Positions 8,378 to 17,900 of a stretch of DNA of 64,000 nucleotides are shown here, piece by piece. Both the position numbers and the translations under genes were made by a program. This DNA is from CAXXOK01 sp963666755 (GTDB lineage: Bacteria > Bacillota > Clostridia > Christensenellales > Aristaeellaceae), in NCBI GenBank assembly GCA_963666755.2, contig CAXXGW010000009.1:868001-932000 (forward strand), read 5' to 3'. Below the pieces are notes generated by a model that saw only the letters and a program-made list of their open reading frames with translations, ran no database searches and was not told the DNA's origin. Each line of letters starts with the position of its first letter. The stretch's first letter is position 1.

Positions 8378-9283
8378 ATGTTTCAGAGCTTTGCGGAAAT
8401 CGAAACGCATGTGCTGAGCCTGGGGCTGCGCAAAACCATTGCGCTGGCAGGCGCGCACGATCATGAGGCGCTCTCCGCCGTGGTGGACGCCAAACGGCGC
8501 GGGCTGGCGCGGGCTATTCTGGTGGGTAACACCGAGGCAATCCATACGGAGTTGCTCGCCTTGCAGGAAGACCCGACGGACTATGAACTGGTGGAGGCCT
8601 CGGGCGAGCAGGAAACGGCCAACACCGCCTGCAGGCTGGTGGCGCAGGGCAAGGCGGACATCCCCATGAAGGGGCTGATGCAGACCTCCAGCTTCATGCG
8701 CGCGATCCTCAATAAGGAGCACGGCTTCGTGCCGGAAGGGATGCTGCTAAGCCACTCCATCCTTGTAGAAAACACGCGGGAGCAGCGCCTGTTCCTGATT
8801 ACAGACTGCGTAATCAATATCGCGCCTGCCTATGCAGACAAGGTGAAAATCCTGCAAAATGCAGTCGGACTGGCACACAAGCTCGGCTGGGAGATGCCGA
8901 AGGTGGCCGTGCTGGCCCCGGTGGAAGTGGTCAACCCCAATATGCAGTCCACCATTGACGCGGCCATGCTAAGCAAAGCCCAGCAACGCGGGCAGATCAA
9001 GGGCTGCGTTGTGGATGGGCCGCTGGGGCTGGATAACGCCATCAGCCTCGAAGCCGCGCGGCACAAAGGCATCCAGAGCGAGGTGGCGGGCTGCGCGGAT
9101 ATTTTGCTGCTGCCCAACATCGACGCTGGGAACATCTTCTGCAAGTCGCTGACGTATTACGCGCAGTTCCCCAACGCGGGCGCGCTGACCGGCACCACCG
9201 TGCCCGTGGTGATGACCAGCCGCACCGATACGCCGCGGGATAAGCTAAACGCTATCCTGCTGGCCATTCTGCAGTCGCTATGA
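8378..9283 (+). CDS. ptb: phosphate butyryltransferase family enzyme
   Basis: A 301-residue Pta/Ptb family protein of Ptb length. It shows AGAHDHEALSAVVDAKRRG near the start, DIPMKGLMQTSSFMRAILNKE around residues 95-115, and the C-terminal DILLLPNIDAGNIFCKSL and GTTVPVVMTSRTD motifs of the active site. It exchanges CoA for phosphate on an acyl-CoA. With Buk it forms an ATP-yielding pair for the acyl-CoA made by the upstream oxidoreductase. Ribosome site AAGGAGG is well placed; the stop overlaps the next gene by 4 nt. Confidence 0.93.
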   Translation: MFQSFAEIETHVLSLGLRKTIALAGAHDHEALSAVVDAKRRGLARAILVGNTEAIHTELLALQEDPTDYELVEASGEQETANTACRLVAQGKADIPMKGLMQTSSFMRAILNKEHGFVPEGMLLSHSILVENTREQRLFLITDCVINIAPAYADKVKILQNAVGLAHKLGWEMPKVAVLAPVEVVNPNMQSTIDAAMLSKAQQRGQIKGCVVDGPLGLDNAISLEAARHKGIQSEVAGCADILLLPNIDAGNIFCKSLTYYAQFPNAGALTGTTVPVVMTSRTDTPRDKLNAILLAILQSL

Positions 9284-10671
9284 CGGAGTGCCGCAAACAG
9301 GGAGCCGGGTTTCTGGCGGGGCTTGCGGTCTGCGCAATCATCTGGTTTCTGCCCATCGACGGCCTGCCGGAGGCGGGCCGCCGTTGTTTAGCCATGAGTT
9401 TGACGGCGGTGGTCTGGTGGGCGACCGGCGCCATGCACCCGGGTTATGCGTCAGCCGCGCTGCTGCTAGGGTATTGCCTGCTGCTGCCTGCGGATGTGGT
9501 GCCAGGTTCGCTGGTGTTCCAGCTGTGGACCACCCCGACGATGTATCTGGTGATCGGTGGGTTTCTGCTGGCGGTGGCGGTGCGCCAGAGCGGGCTGGGG
9601 CAGCGGCTGGCGCTGTACCTGATCGAACGCTATGTGCACAGTTACCGGGGCATCCTGCTGTTCTGCTATGTGCTGGGTTTTGCGCTCAGCCTGATGATTC
9701 CGCACCCATGGCCGCGATCCTTCCTGCTGATGTCCATACTGGAACACGTAATCCGCGCGGCGGATTTGGGCAAGGCGGAGGCCCGTAACGTAGGGCTGGC
9801 GGTGTTTGCCGGCTCGGTGCCGACCGCGATGATCCTGCTGACCGGCGACAGCACCCTGAACCCTGCCGTGGCGGGCTTTGCGGGCGTATCGGTCAGCTGG
9901 ATGCAATGGTTGTTGTACATGGGCGTGCCGGGGCTGTGCGCCACAGCGCTGACGTTTGGCAGCCAGCTGATTCTGTTCCCCGGCCCCAGGCATATTACGC
10001 TGGACCGGCAGGAGATTGCCCGCTGCCGCGCGGAGCAGGGCCCTATGACGGTGCAGGAAAAGCGCGTGCTGGCGGTTATCCTTCTGGCGGTGGCGCTGTG
10101 GGCGACCGATTCACTGCATGGTATTGCGCCCGGATGGGTTGCCATCTTTGCGGTTGTGCTGCTGGCCAGTCCATGGGTGCGCGCGTTGGACGGGCAAAGC
10201 TGGTCCGCCGTGCCAATGGGCACGCTCCTGTTCCTGACGGCGGCGCTGGCGATCGGCACCGTTGGCCGTGCCACGGGCATGAACGCTTGGGTGGTGGAAC
10301 GGTTGATGCCTGCGCACGCACCCACATCCCCCTGGCTGTTTGCGCTGGCGACGGCCGCGCTGTGCATGCCGCTGCATATGGCGCTGGGCAGCACGCTGGC
10401 GGTGCTTGGCATCGCCGCGCCTGCTGTGATTGCCTTTGGCATGGAGGCGGGCATCCCACCGCTGGCGGCGGCGCTGCTTGCCTATACGGCGGTGGCCTTG
10501 CACTGGTTGCTGCCCTTCCACCACATGAACCTGCTGGTGGGCGTGGGGGAGCATGCGGGCGGCTACGGCAATCGGGAAGCGTTGCGCATGGGCTTGGCCC
10601 AGACGGGGGTTACGCTGCTGATCCTGCTGGTGGAAGTGGCGTGGTGGAAAGGGATTGGGCTGCTGGGCTGA
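9280..10671 (+). CDS. SLC13/DASS family anion transporter
   Basis: A 463-residue membrane protein with about 11-12 hydrophobic segments in the two-half layout of the divalent anion:Na+ symporter (SLC13) superfamily. The second half contains ALHWLLPFHHMNLLVGVGE, where family members have their substrate/Na+ loop. Start ATG overlaps the ptb stop, so it is translated as part of the operon. Possible roles are export or exchange of the acid produced by Buk or entry of another carboxylate. The family assignment is moderate because the usual SNT motifs are not obvious. Confidence 0.75.
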   Translation: MTECRKQGAGFLAGLAVCAIIWFLPIDGLPEAGRRCLAMSLTAVVWWATGAMHPGYASAALLLGYCLLLPADVVPGSLVFQLWTTPTMYLVIGGFLLAVAVRQSGLGQRLALYLIERYVHSYRGILLFCYVLGFALSLMIPHPWPRSFLLMSILEHVIRAADLGKAEARNVGLAVFAGSVPTAMILLTGDSTLNPAVAGFAGVSVSWMQWLLYMGVPGLCATALTFGSQLILFPGPRHITLDRQEIARCRAEQGPMTVQEKRVLAVILLAVALWATDSLHGIAPGWVAIFAVVLLASPWVRALDGQSWSAVPMGTLLFLTAALAIGTVGRATGMNAWVVERLMPAHAPTSPWLFALATAALCMPLHMALGSTLAVLGIAAPAVIAFGMEAGIPPLAAALLAYTAVALHWLLPFHHMNLLVGVGEHAGGYGNREALRMGLAQTGVTLLILLVEVAWWKGIGLLG

Positions 10672-10694
10672 AGCTGGTAAACCTACTGCCGATC

Positions 10695-10723
10695 AAAGGG
10701 AGGGCTGTATGCCTTCCCTTTTC
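10695..10723 (+). terminator. terminator after the SLC13 gene
   Basis: Arms AAAGGGAGGGC (10695-10705) and GCCTTCCCTTT (10711-10721) pair with one G-T wobble and run into TTTT. Confidence 0.7.
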
Positions 10724-10813
10724 ATGTTGGAGATAGGGCACGAGCATAAGAGAACGTATGCGGCCATCAATCACAGCATTTCTGAAAATGATCGGAATTT
10801 TTAAACGTATAAC

Positions 10814-10842
10814 TTGACAAACGATCGATCGTTTGTTATACT
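10814..10842 (+). promoter_or_regulatory. near-consensus promoter of the TetR operon
   Basis: TTGACA (10814-10819), 17 bp, TATACT (10837-10842). The whole spacer is occupied by a palindromic operator, the layout of a tightly repressed promoter. Confidence 0.85.
10817..10836 (+). promoter_or_regulatory. operator 1 for the adjacent TetR protein
   Basis: A 20-bp perfect palindrome (ACAAACGATCGATCGTTTGT) filling the promoter spacer. A second copy follows 31 bp downstream centre to centre. Confidence 0.85.
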
Positions 10843-10848
10843 CAGATA

Positions 10849-10866
10849 CAAACGATCGATCGTTTG
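10849..10866 (+). promoter_or_regulatory. operator 2 for the adjacent TetR protein
   Basis: An 18-bp perfect palindrome (CAAACGATCGATCGTTTG) identical in its core to operator 1. It lies at the transcription start and abuts the ribosome site GGAGG. Centres of the two sites are 31 bp apart, about three helical turns, so both face the same side of the DNA. Confidence 0.85.
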
Positions 10867-10876
10867 GAGGAAGAAC

Positions 10877-11278
10877 ATGGCAGAGCTGTTTTTCGGAGAT
10901 ATGCTCAAGGGGATTACCTCGGGTTTGGCGGTGATATTGCTGCTCTATCTGTGGGGCACGGTGGTTTACGGACGCAAAATGCAAGCGTGGGGTCGGCGGC
11001 TGGTGCCCGCTGTGATTGTGGGCACGGCGCTCAGCGCACTTTCCGCAACGCGGGACGGATTCATGGCGCAGGGCGCGCTGTTTGCACCCGACGGGTTTGT
11101 CAGTCTGGCATGCGCCATAGCAGGCGTCGCCGTTTACCTGCTGGCTATCGCCGCGGTGGTGGTGCGCAAGCAGGGTTTCCGCAAAACGGCGTTTGTCCTG
11201 ACGGCCGCGCTGCTGTCGGTGCAGATCGCGCTGGTCGAGGGTGCGCGTATCCTGCTGTGGAGGGGAGGACTTTCATGA
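10877..11278 (+). CDS. small integral membrane protein, unknown function
   Basis: A 133-residue protein with four hydrophobic segments (about residues 10-33, 42-60, 75-98 and 105-127). Start is ATG 10877 with GGAGGAAG just upstream; longer readings run through the operators. No family recognised. It is the first gene under the twin TetR operators and overlaps the TetR start (ATGA), so it is probably the main regulated product: a small membrane protein made when an inducer is present. Confidence 0.75.
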   Translation: MAELFFGDMLKGITSGLAVILLLYLWGTVVYGRKMQAWGRRLVPAVIVGTALSALSATRDGFMAQGALFAPDGFVSLACAIAGVAVYLLAIAAVVVRKQGFRKTAFVLTAALLSVQIALVEGARILLWRGGLS

Positions 11279-11919
11279 ATACACGGGAAAAAATCCTTGC
11301 GGAGGCGCTGACCCTGTTTTCCCAAAAGGGGTTTGACGCGGTGTCGGTGCGTGATATCGCGCGCGCGGTCGGGGTGAAGGAATCATCGCTTTATAACCAT
11401 TTTGCCAACAAACAGGCAATTTTTGATTCCATCCTGCAAGCCTATACCGTGCAATGGAATGCGCTGTTCGCCGGGTTGACCATTACGGATGCGGCAGGGG
11501 CTTTTCATGCGGATGCGCAAACCGTGGAACAGTACCGCAGCATGACGGTCATGCAGTTTGAGGCGATGGCGGATACCCTGTTTGACGCCTACATGACCGA
11601 CGATGTAAATGTCAAGGTGCGCAAAATGCTAACCATGGAGCAGTACCGCAGCCGGGATACCGGCGCGCTGTTCAAACAAATTTCTTTCGGGGATAGCTTG
11701 GCTTATCAGGAGGTGCTGTTTGCCCGGATGATGGACGCAGGGCTTTTTCATACGGCAGACCCGAAAATGCTCGCGTTGGCTTTCTTTGCGCCGATTTTTC
11801 TGTTGTTTTACCAGTATGGGGATGCACCCGAGCAACTGGAAGAAGCCCGCGAAGTGTTCCGGCGGCATTTGCGACACTTTCGGCAAACATATGGCGCAAA
11901 AGCGCCCAGGGAGGAGTAA
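11275..11919 (+). CDS. TetR/AcrR family repressor
   Basis: A 214-residue TetR-type protein. Residues 1-50 hold the classic helix-turn-helix with ALTLFSQKGFDAVSVRDIA followed by GVKESSLYNHFANKQAIFD. The C-terminal domain is helical, as expected for a dimerising ligand-binding half. Start ATG overlaps the stop of the membrane protein. It lies inside the operon whose promoter carries two perfect palindromes, so autoregulation is very likely. The inducer is unknown; the third gene is a flavoprotein, suggesting a redox-active or quinone-like compound. Confidence 0.92.
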   Translation: MNTREKILAEALTLFSQKGFDAVSVRDIARAVGVKESSLYNHFANKQAIFDSILQAYTVQWNALFAGLTITDAAGAFHADAQTVEQYRSMTVMQFEAMADTLFDAYMTDDVNVKVRKMLTMEQYRSRDTGALFKQISFGDSLAYQEVLFARMMDAGLFHTADPKMLALAFFAPIFLLFYQYGDAPEQLEEAREVFRRHLRHFRQTYGAKAPREE

Positions 11920-11922
11920 CGG

Positions 11923-12633
11923 ATGAAGATTACCGTCATCAATGGCAGCATGCGGCATGGAAGCACCTGGAACCTGAAAGAAACGGTGCTTCAGGCGCTG
12001 GCGCAGAAAACAGAGACTTCCGTGCAGGAGTTTGACCTGCCCGAGGCACTGCCGCACTTCTGCAGCGGCTGCTTCAGCTGTTTCCTGCACGGGGAGCAGA
12101 CCTGCCCGCATGCGGCGTTTGTGCAGCCGATTGTGGAAGCGTTGCTGGCCAGCGATCTGCTTGTGCTCACGTCCCCCGTGTATGGTCTGGATGCATCCGG
12201 GCAGATGAAAGCGTGTCTGGATCACCTGTGTTACCTCTGGATGAGCCACCGCCCGCAGGCGGCGATGTTTCATAAGTTGGGGCTGGTGATCAGCACCAGC
12301 GCGGGCATCGGCATGGTGCGCACCGCCAAAACAATGCGTTTGAGCTTGCAATACTGGGGCGTGCCAAAAATCTTTACCATGGCGCAGTCAGTGGCCGCCA
12401 TGCGCTGGGAGGGAATCGCAGCGCCCAAACGCGCCAAGCTGGAAAGGAAAGCACAAAAGACCGCCGATGCGATCCTCCGTGCGGCAAGCAAGGGAGATCG
12501 ACTGCGTAAACCGATCCAGCGCAGCCTCCTGTTCCGCATGATGGCCGGGGCGCAGAGAAAGAACGACTGGAACCCCACAGACCGCAACCATTGGGAAAAA
12601 CAGGGCTGGCTGTCCGGAAAGCGACCCTTCTGA
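11923..12633 (+). CDS. NADPH-dependent FMN reductase / flavodoxin-fold protein
   Basis: A 236-residue protein beginning MKITVINGSMRHGSTWN, the phosphate-binding start of the NADPH-dependent FMN reductase (flavodoxin-like) family. SPVYGLDASGQMKACLDH around residues 85-102 is the flavin-contact loop. A CSGCFSCFLHGEQTCP stretch (about residues 46-61) is of the type found in iron-sulfur flavoproteins, so an Fe-S cluster or redox cysteines are possible. Third gene of the TetR operon, 3 bp after tetR. Likely reduces a quinone, nitro compound or metal; the substrate is unknown. Confidence 0.85.
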   Translation: MKITVINGSMRHGSTWNLKETVLQALAQKTETSVQEFDLPEALPHFCSGCFSCFLHGEQTCPHAAFVQPIVEALLASDLLVLTSPVYGLDASGQMKACLDHLCYLWMSHRPQAAMFHKLGLVISTSAGIGMVRTAKTMRLSLQYWGVPKIFTMAQSVAAMRWEGIAAPKRAKLERKAQKTADAILRAASKGDRLRKPIQRSLLFRMMAGAQRKNDWNPTDRNHWEKQGWLSGKRPF

Positions 12634-12934
12634 GCAAAAGGACTGTGGTTTCGAACTAATTTGCGTTCTTCAAAACAAGACCATGGATTGCACCCTTGAC
12701 TCATTTTGAAAAGGGAATCCCATGGGGAGAGCCGCGTATGGGATAAACCCATTCCTACAATTCCCGCAGTCTGTAAGGATGGTTTCCGTATCGCCGGTAT
12801 CAACCTTTTGCCGATGGCGAAGCGGCTGCTTTCCGTCTGTGTGCCTCTGGCATCCAGTGCCTCGGCAACTCCATTTTCAACAAGCTAAGGGCCGACGGCA
12901 TTGCCGTCGGCCCTTTCTCCGTGCCGGAACTTGT
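12634..12934. other. spacer between the TetR operon and hydA
   Basis: 301 bp between convergent genes. Apart from the strong hairpin at its right end no feature is supported. The frames crossing it have no ribosome site or family match and may be an intergenic repeat or gene remnant. Confidence 0.45.
12887..12915 (-). terminator. terminator of the hydCBA operon
   Basis: A perfect 13-bp stem (12887-12899 with 12903-12915) with a 3-nt loop lies 20 bp after the hydA stop. It ends in CTTT on the plus strand, so it may serve both convergent operons. Confidence 0.75.
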
Positions 12935-14938
12935 TCAGTTGCGCGGCAGGTTGCGATCCTGAATGATGCGCTTAAACACGTCCACGGTATCCTGCGTTTC
13001 GGCCAGATCGGCGCGCAGTTTGGCGTTTTCGGCTTCCAGCGCCATCAAGCGCGGGCTTTCCGAAGCGTCGGGGCGTGCACGGGACATGCCGATGATCATC
13101 CCGGGCGTGGTAGCCCGCTTGGCGCCGGGGCTGTGCTGCAAATCCACCACGAATACCTCATCGGTCAGCTCGTTGTAGCGGCCGCGCGGGGTATAGTGGG
13201 TATGCAACAGCTCATGGGACAGGTGGCCGTTGGGGTGTTCCAGAAACTCGGCGTAGATTTTTTGCACAAACGGGTTCTCATGGGATTTGCGCAGCGTCTT
13301 GCTCTCGTCCTCGTCGTACAGGGCCTGCATGCGCTTGACGCGCACGTCCGCATCGTCGCTGCGGGGCTGGCCTCCGCCGGTAATGCAGCCGCCCGGGCAC
13401 CCCATGATCTCGATAAAGTGGTAGGGCGAAGTGCCGTCCGCAATCTGATCCATCAGGCGTTTGGCGCCGGCGAATCCGCTGGTAACGGCCACCCGTACGT
13501 CCACGCCCTCCAGGAAGGCATAGGCGGGCAGCGGCGCTTCGATGTGGATGGTCGCCTCCTTGATTTGCTCCAGACCCACGATTGGCTCCACATGCAGCTT
13601 TTCAAAGGGGAGCTCCCGCCCGGTGACCAGCTCGTACACGGTGCGCAGCGCCGCCTCCATCACGCCGCCCGTGACGCCGAAAATGTCCGCCGCGCCGGTG
13701 GACATGCCCAGCGGGTTGTGGAAGGCGCTGTCGGCCAGCGAGCTGAAGTCGATGCCCGCGCTGTGGATCATCTCTGCCAGCTCGCGGGTGGTCAGCACCG
13801 CATCCACATTGGGCAGGCCGCCGTTGCGCATCTCCTTGCGGTCGATCTCAAACTTTTTGGCGGTGCAGGGCATGACGGACACCACGAACAGATCCCGCGG
13901 ATCATAGCCCTGCTTGTCGGCATAATAACTCTTAACGATCGCACCCATCATGGTGTGCGGCGATTTGCAGGTGGACAGATGCTCCAGCTGCTCGGGGTAG
14001 TTGTGCTCGATATATTTGATCCAGCCCGGGCTGCAGCTGGTGATCATCGGCAGTGTTGCGGGCGCGCCGGTCAGCGCGGCCTGTACGCGGCCAAGGAACT
14101 CTGTGCCCTCCTCCATGATGGTCAGGTCGGCCGCCCAGTTGGTGTCAAACACATCGTCAAACCCCAGTTCCTTGAGGGCGCTGGCCAGCTTGCCGGTGCA
14201 GCGGGTGCCGGGCGCCAGCCCAAACTCCTCGCCGATCGCCACGCGCACCGCCGGGGCCACCTGTACCACCGTGCGCTTTTTCGGATCGTTCAGCGCGCCC
14301 CAGACCCGCTCGGTGGAGCTGGTTTCCCGCAGCGCGCCTACGGGGCAGACCACCGTGCACTGGCCGCAGAAGGTGCAGTTCACAGCCCCCAGCGGCAGAC
14401 TCATGGCGGGGCTGGCCTCGGTTTTGAAGCCCCGGTTTTGCAGGCTGAGCACGCTGGTCTGCTGGATGTGGTTACACACCGATACGCAGCGGCGGCACAG
14501 AATGCACTTGCTCAGGTCCCGCGTAATGGATACGGAGGTATCCACCTTGCGGGTGGAACGCTCGCCCTCGAAGCGGGAGCGCTCCACGCCCAGTTGCACA
14601 CCCAGACGCTGCAGCTCGCAATGCTGGTTGCGCTTGCAGAACAGGCAATCCTTGTCATGGTCGGAAAGGATCAGCTCGTAGAGCACCTTGCGGCTGTCGC
14701 GCACGATTTTGGAGTTGGTGTAGATTTCCATTCCCTCGGCGGCCTGCGTCACGCAGGCGGCCTGCAGCGTTTTGGCCCCTTTGACTTCGACCACGCAAAT
14801 CCGGCAGGAGCCGATCACGTTGATATCCTTGAGGTAGCACAGCGACGGGATGTCGATGCTGTGCATCCGGGCCGCTTCCAGGATGGTTGTGCCTTCAGGA
14901 ACCTCGATGGGTTTTCCGTTAATCGTCAAATGCAGCAT
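12935..14938 (-). CDS. hydA: [FeFe]-hydrogenase catalytic subunit, HydA type
   Basis: A 667-residue multidomain hydrogenase. Order: a plant-type [2Fe-2S] domain (residues about 1-75, CRICVVEVKG); a His/Cys3 [4Fe-4S] segment (HDKDCLFCKRNQHC); two ferredoxin motifs (CILCRRCVSVC, CTFCGQCTVVCP); then the H-cluster domain with all three signatures, TSCSPGWIKYIE, MPCTAKKFE and MGCPGGCITGGGQP. The small-subunit domain ends HELLHTHYTPRGRY, where many homologues stop, but here about 79 more residues follow, including a probable coiled coil. Start ATG 14938 has AGGAGG 8 nt upstream; the GTG at 14947 is rejected. With HydB and HydC it should couple NADH and ferredoxin to H2. Confidence 0.95.
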   Translation of the reverse strand: MLHLTINGKPIEVPEGTTILEAARMHSIDIPSLCYLKDINVIGSCRICVVEVKGAKTLQAACVTQAAEGMEIYTNSKIVRDSRKVLYELILSDHDKDCLFCKRNQHCELQRLGVQLGVERSRFEGERSTRKVDTSVSITRDLSKCILCRRCVSVCNHIQQTSVLSLQNRGFKTEASPAMSLPLGAVNCTFCGQCTVVCPVGALRETSSTERVWGALNDPKKRTVVQVAPAVRVAIGEEFGLAPGTRCTGKLASALKELGFDDVFDTNWAADLTIMEEGTEFLGRVQAALTGAPATLPMITSCSPGWIKYIEHNYPEQLEHLSTCKSPHTMMGAIVKSYYADKQGYDPRDLFVVSVMPCTAKKFEIDRKEMRNGGLPNVDAVLTTRELAEMIHSAGIDFSSLADSAFHNPLGMSTGAADIFGVTGGVMEAALRTVYELVTGRELPFEKLHVEPIVGLEQIKEATIHIEAPLPAYAFLEGVDVRVAVTSGFAGAKRLMDQIADGTSPYHFIEIMGCPGGCITGGGQPRSDDADVRVKRMQALYDEDESKTLRKSHENPFVQKIYAEFLEHPNGHLSHELLHTHYTPRGRYNELTDEVFVVDLQHSPGAKRATTPGMIIGMSRARPDASESPRLMALEAENAKLRADLAETQDTVDVFKRIIQDRNLPRN

Positions 14939-14943
14939 TTCAG

Positions 14944-17900
14944 TCACCTCCTGTCACAGTGCAGGCAGCGCATCGATTCGGCGATGGCGTTGAGCTTGTG
15001 GTAGCCCAGCAGCACCTCGTCGAAGCTTTGCGTACGGGTTGCCACCGGCAGACAATCCTGCGGGAAACGGTTGTGCAACAGAACCTCATCCTCATCCACC
15101 GTCACGGGGATATCGATGGCGCGGCCCTTGTTCAGTTGCCCCTTGCCGCCGCAGAACAGATCGATGGATACGGCCGCGCGCTTGCCGTCCGCAATCGCGC
15201 GGATGACCTCGTCCGGCCCGCGGGCCACATCGCCGCCGGCAAACACGCCCTGCATGGTGGTCATGAGGGTTTGCGGGTCGGTAATAAACGTGCCCCACGG
15301 CGTAACGCCGATGTCGGATTTGCGGATGAACGGCAGGTCGGCGTACTGGCTCACGGCGGGGATGACGATATCCACATCGATCAGGAAGTTGGAACCCTCG
15401 ACGTGCGATGTGTTGCGACGCCCGGAGGTATCGAAGTTGGACATCTTGCGGCGCACACACTCCACCTGCGCCACATGGCCGTCTGGCCCGGGCAGGATGC
15501 GAATGGGCGTTACCAGCTCGATCAGCTCCACACCCTCCTCGAGCGCTTCCTCCACCTCAATATCATAGGCGGGCATGGCATCGCGCGTACGGCGGTACAG
15601 GAGCATCACCTTGGCGGCGCCCAGACGCAGCGCGCTGCGCGCCGAGTCGATGGCGGTGTTGCCGCCGCCGACCACGGCGACCGTCTGGCCGGTCAGGTCT
15701 ACGCTCTTGTAGAGCTTCACGTTTTTCAGGAACTCGATGCCCGGGAGTACGCCGGGCAGTTCCTCCCCGGGGATGTTCATGCGCTGCGGCAGCTGTGTGC
15801 CTGTGGCGACGTACACCGCATCCGCCTCGCGGCGGAGCCGCTCAAAGGACACATCGCGACCGACCATCGTGTTCAGGTGGATGTTGAAGCCCGAACGGCG
15901 CATATGGTCGATTTCCCGCTCCAGCACTTCCGAGGGCAGGCGGTATTCCGGGATGCCGTAGGCCAGCACGCCGCCCGCGACCGGCTCGCTTTCGTAAACG
16001 TCCACCTCATAGCCGATACGGCTCAGGTAGTAGGCGCAGGTGAGGCCCGACGCGCCCGCGCCGATAACCGCCACGCTCTTGCCGTTTTTGGGGAATACGA
16101 TATCCTGCTCATACTGCTTCTGGTTTTTGTAGGCGTAGTCGGCCACGAAGCGTTTCAGGCTGCAGATGGAAAGCGCTTCGTCCACCGAGGCACGCCGACA
16201 CTTGCTTTCGCAGGGCCGGGTACAGATGCGGCCGCAGACCGAGGGCAGCGGGTTTTCCTGACAGATCAGGTCGTACGCGTCCAGGAAACGCCCGGCGGCG
16301 ATCAGCGACAGATACCCGGGGATGTTTACATTGGCGGGGCAGGTGTTTTCGCACGGAGAAATGAACATATCGCTGCACACGCCGGCGCGGCAATACTTGT
16401 CGCGGATGTGCTCCTCGTACTCCTCCCGGAAATAGCGGATGGTGGAAAGCACAGGGTTGGGGGCGGTTTTGCCCAGCTCGCACATGGCGGTCTGCTTGAT
16501 GACGGCGCCCAGCTCCTCCAGCAGCTCGATATCGCCTTCGCGGCCCTCCCCGTGGGTGATGCGCTCCAGAATGGCGAGCATCCGCTTGGTGCCGATGCGG
16601 CAGGCGACGCATTTGCCGCAGGATTCTTCCTGAATGAAATCCATGAAGTAACGGGCCGTATCCACCATGCAGGTATCCTCATCCATGGCGATCAGGCCGC
16701 CGGACCCCATGATGGCCCCCAGCTTGGCGATCGACTCGTAATCGGTGGGGGTGTTCAGGTTTTCCTTGGTGATGCAACCGCCGGACGGGCCGCCGATCTG
16801 TGCGGCCTTGAACTGCTTTTTATGCGCAATGCCGCCGCCAATGCGGAATAGGATTTCGCCCAGCGGGGTGCCGATGGGCACTTCCACAATCCCGGCGTTT
16901 ACAATGTCGCCTGCCAGTGCGAACACCTTGGTGCCTTTGGAGGTCGCGGTGCCGTACTGGGCGTACCACGCGGCCCCGTTCAGGATGATCTGCGGGATGG
17001 CCGCCAGCGTTTCCACATTGTTGATGATGGTCGGCTTGCCGAACAGACCCTTCTGGAACGGATAGGGCGGTTTCTGCACCGGCTCGCCGCGCCGCCCTTC
17101 GATGGAGGCCATCAGGGCGGTTTCCTCGCCGCAGACAAATGCGCCCGCGCCGATGCGGATTTCGATGTCGAAGGTGAAGTCCGTGCCCAGAATGTTCTCC
17201 CCCAGCAGGCCGTATTCGTGCGCCTGCGCGATGGCAGCGGTCAACCGTTCGATGGCCAGCGGGTACTCCGCGCGGATGTACACATACCCCTGCTTTGCGC
17301 CGATGGCGTAACCGCCCAGCATAATCCCTTCCAGCACCGCGTGCGGATCACCTTCGATCAGGCTGCGATCCATGAACGCGCCGGGATCGCCCTCGTCGGC
17401 ATTGCAGACCATGAACTTTTCATCCCCGGCAGCCTTCATGCCCGCGTCCCACTTGACGCCGGTGGGGAAACCCGCGCCGCCGCGGCCGCGAATGCCGGAA
17501 TCCTTGACGGTCTGGATCACCTCGGCGGGGGTGCTCTGCGTCAGGGCACGCGCGACTGCAAGATACCCATCCCGCGCGATGTAGGCATCAATGCTGCCGT
17601 AGGCGATGGCCCCGCAGTTGCGCAGCGCGATTTTAACCTGCTCCTTGAAAAAATCAATCTCGTCGATGCAGGGGATGTGCTTACCCAGCGACTCGCTGAA
17701 GAACGTGTGCTCCTCCAGTATTTTCTGCTCCGTCAGGTGTGCCTTGAGGATGTCCTTCGTGCTTTGCGGGGTGAGCTTCACATAAAAAGTGCGCTCCGGC
17801 AGGATAATCATCACCGGGCCGACGGCGCAGATGCCGATGCAGCCCGTTTCGATTACGCAAACCTGCTCGCTCAGCCCCAAATCCTTCAGGGTAGCGACGG

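Noticed and set aside
11134..11325. Minus-strand frame across the TetR start
   Set aside because: Antisense to two overlapping genes with clear starts.
12722..15004. A 760-codon open frame on the plus strand across the hydrogenase gene
   Set aside because: It is antisense to hydA, which has all H-cluster motifs; high GC opens long shadow frames. It has His/Gly/Ala-rich composition and no domain.
14959..16851. A 630-codon plus-strand frame across hydB
   Set aside because: Shadow of the HydB-GltD gene, low-complexity composition, no ribosome site.
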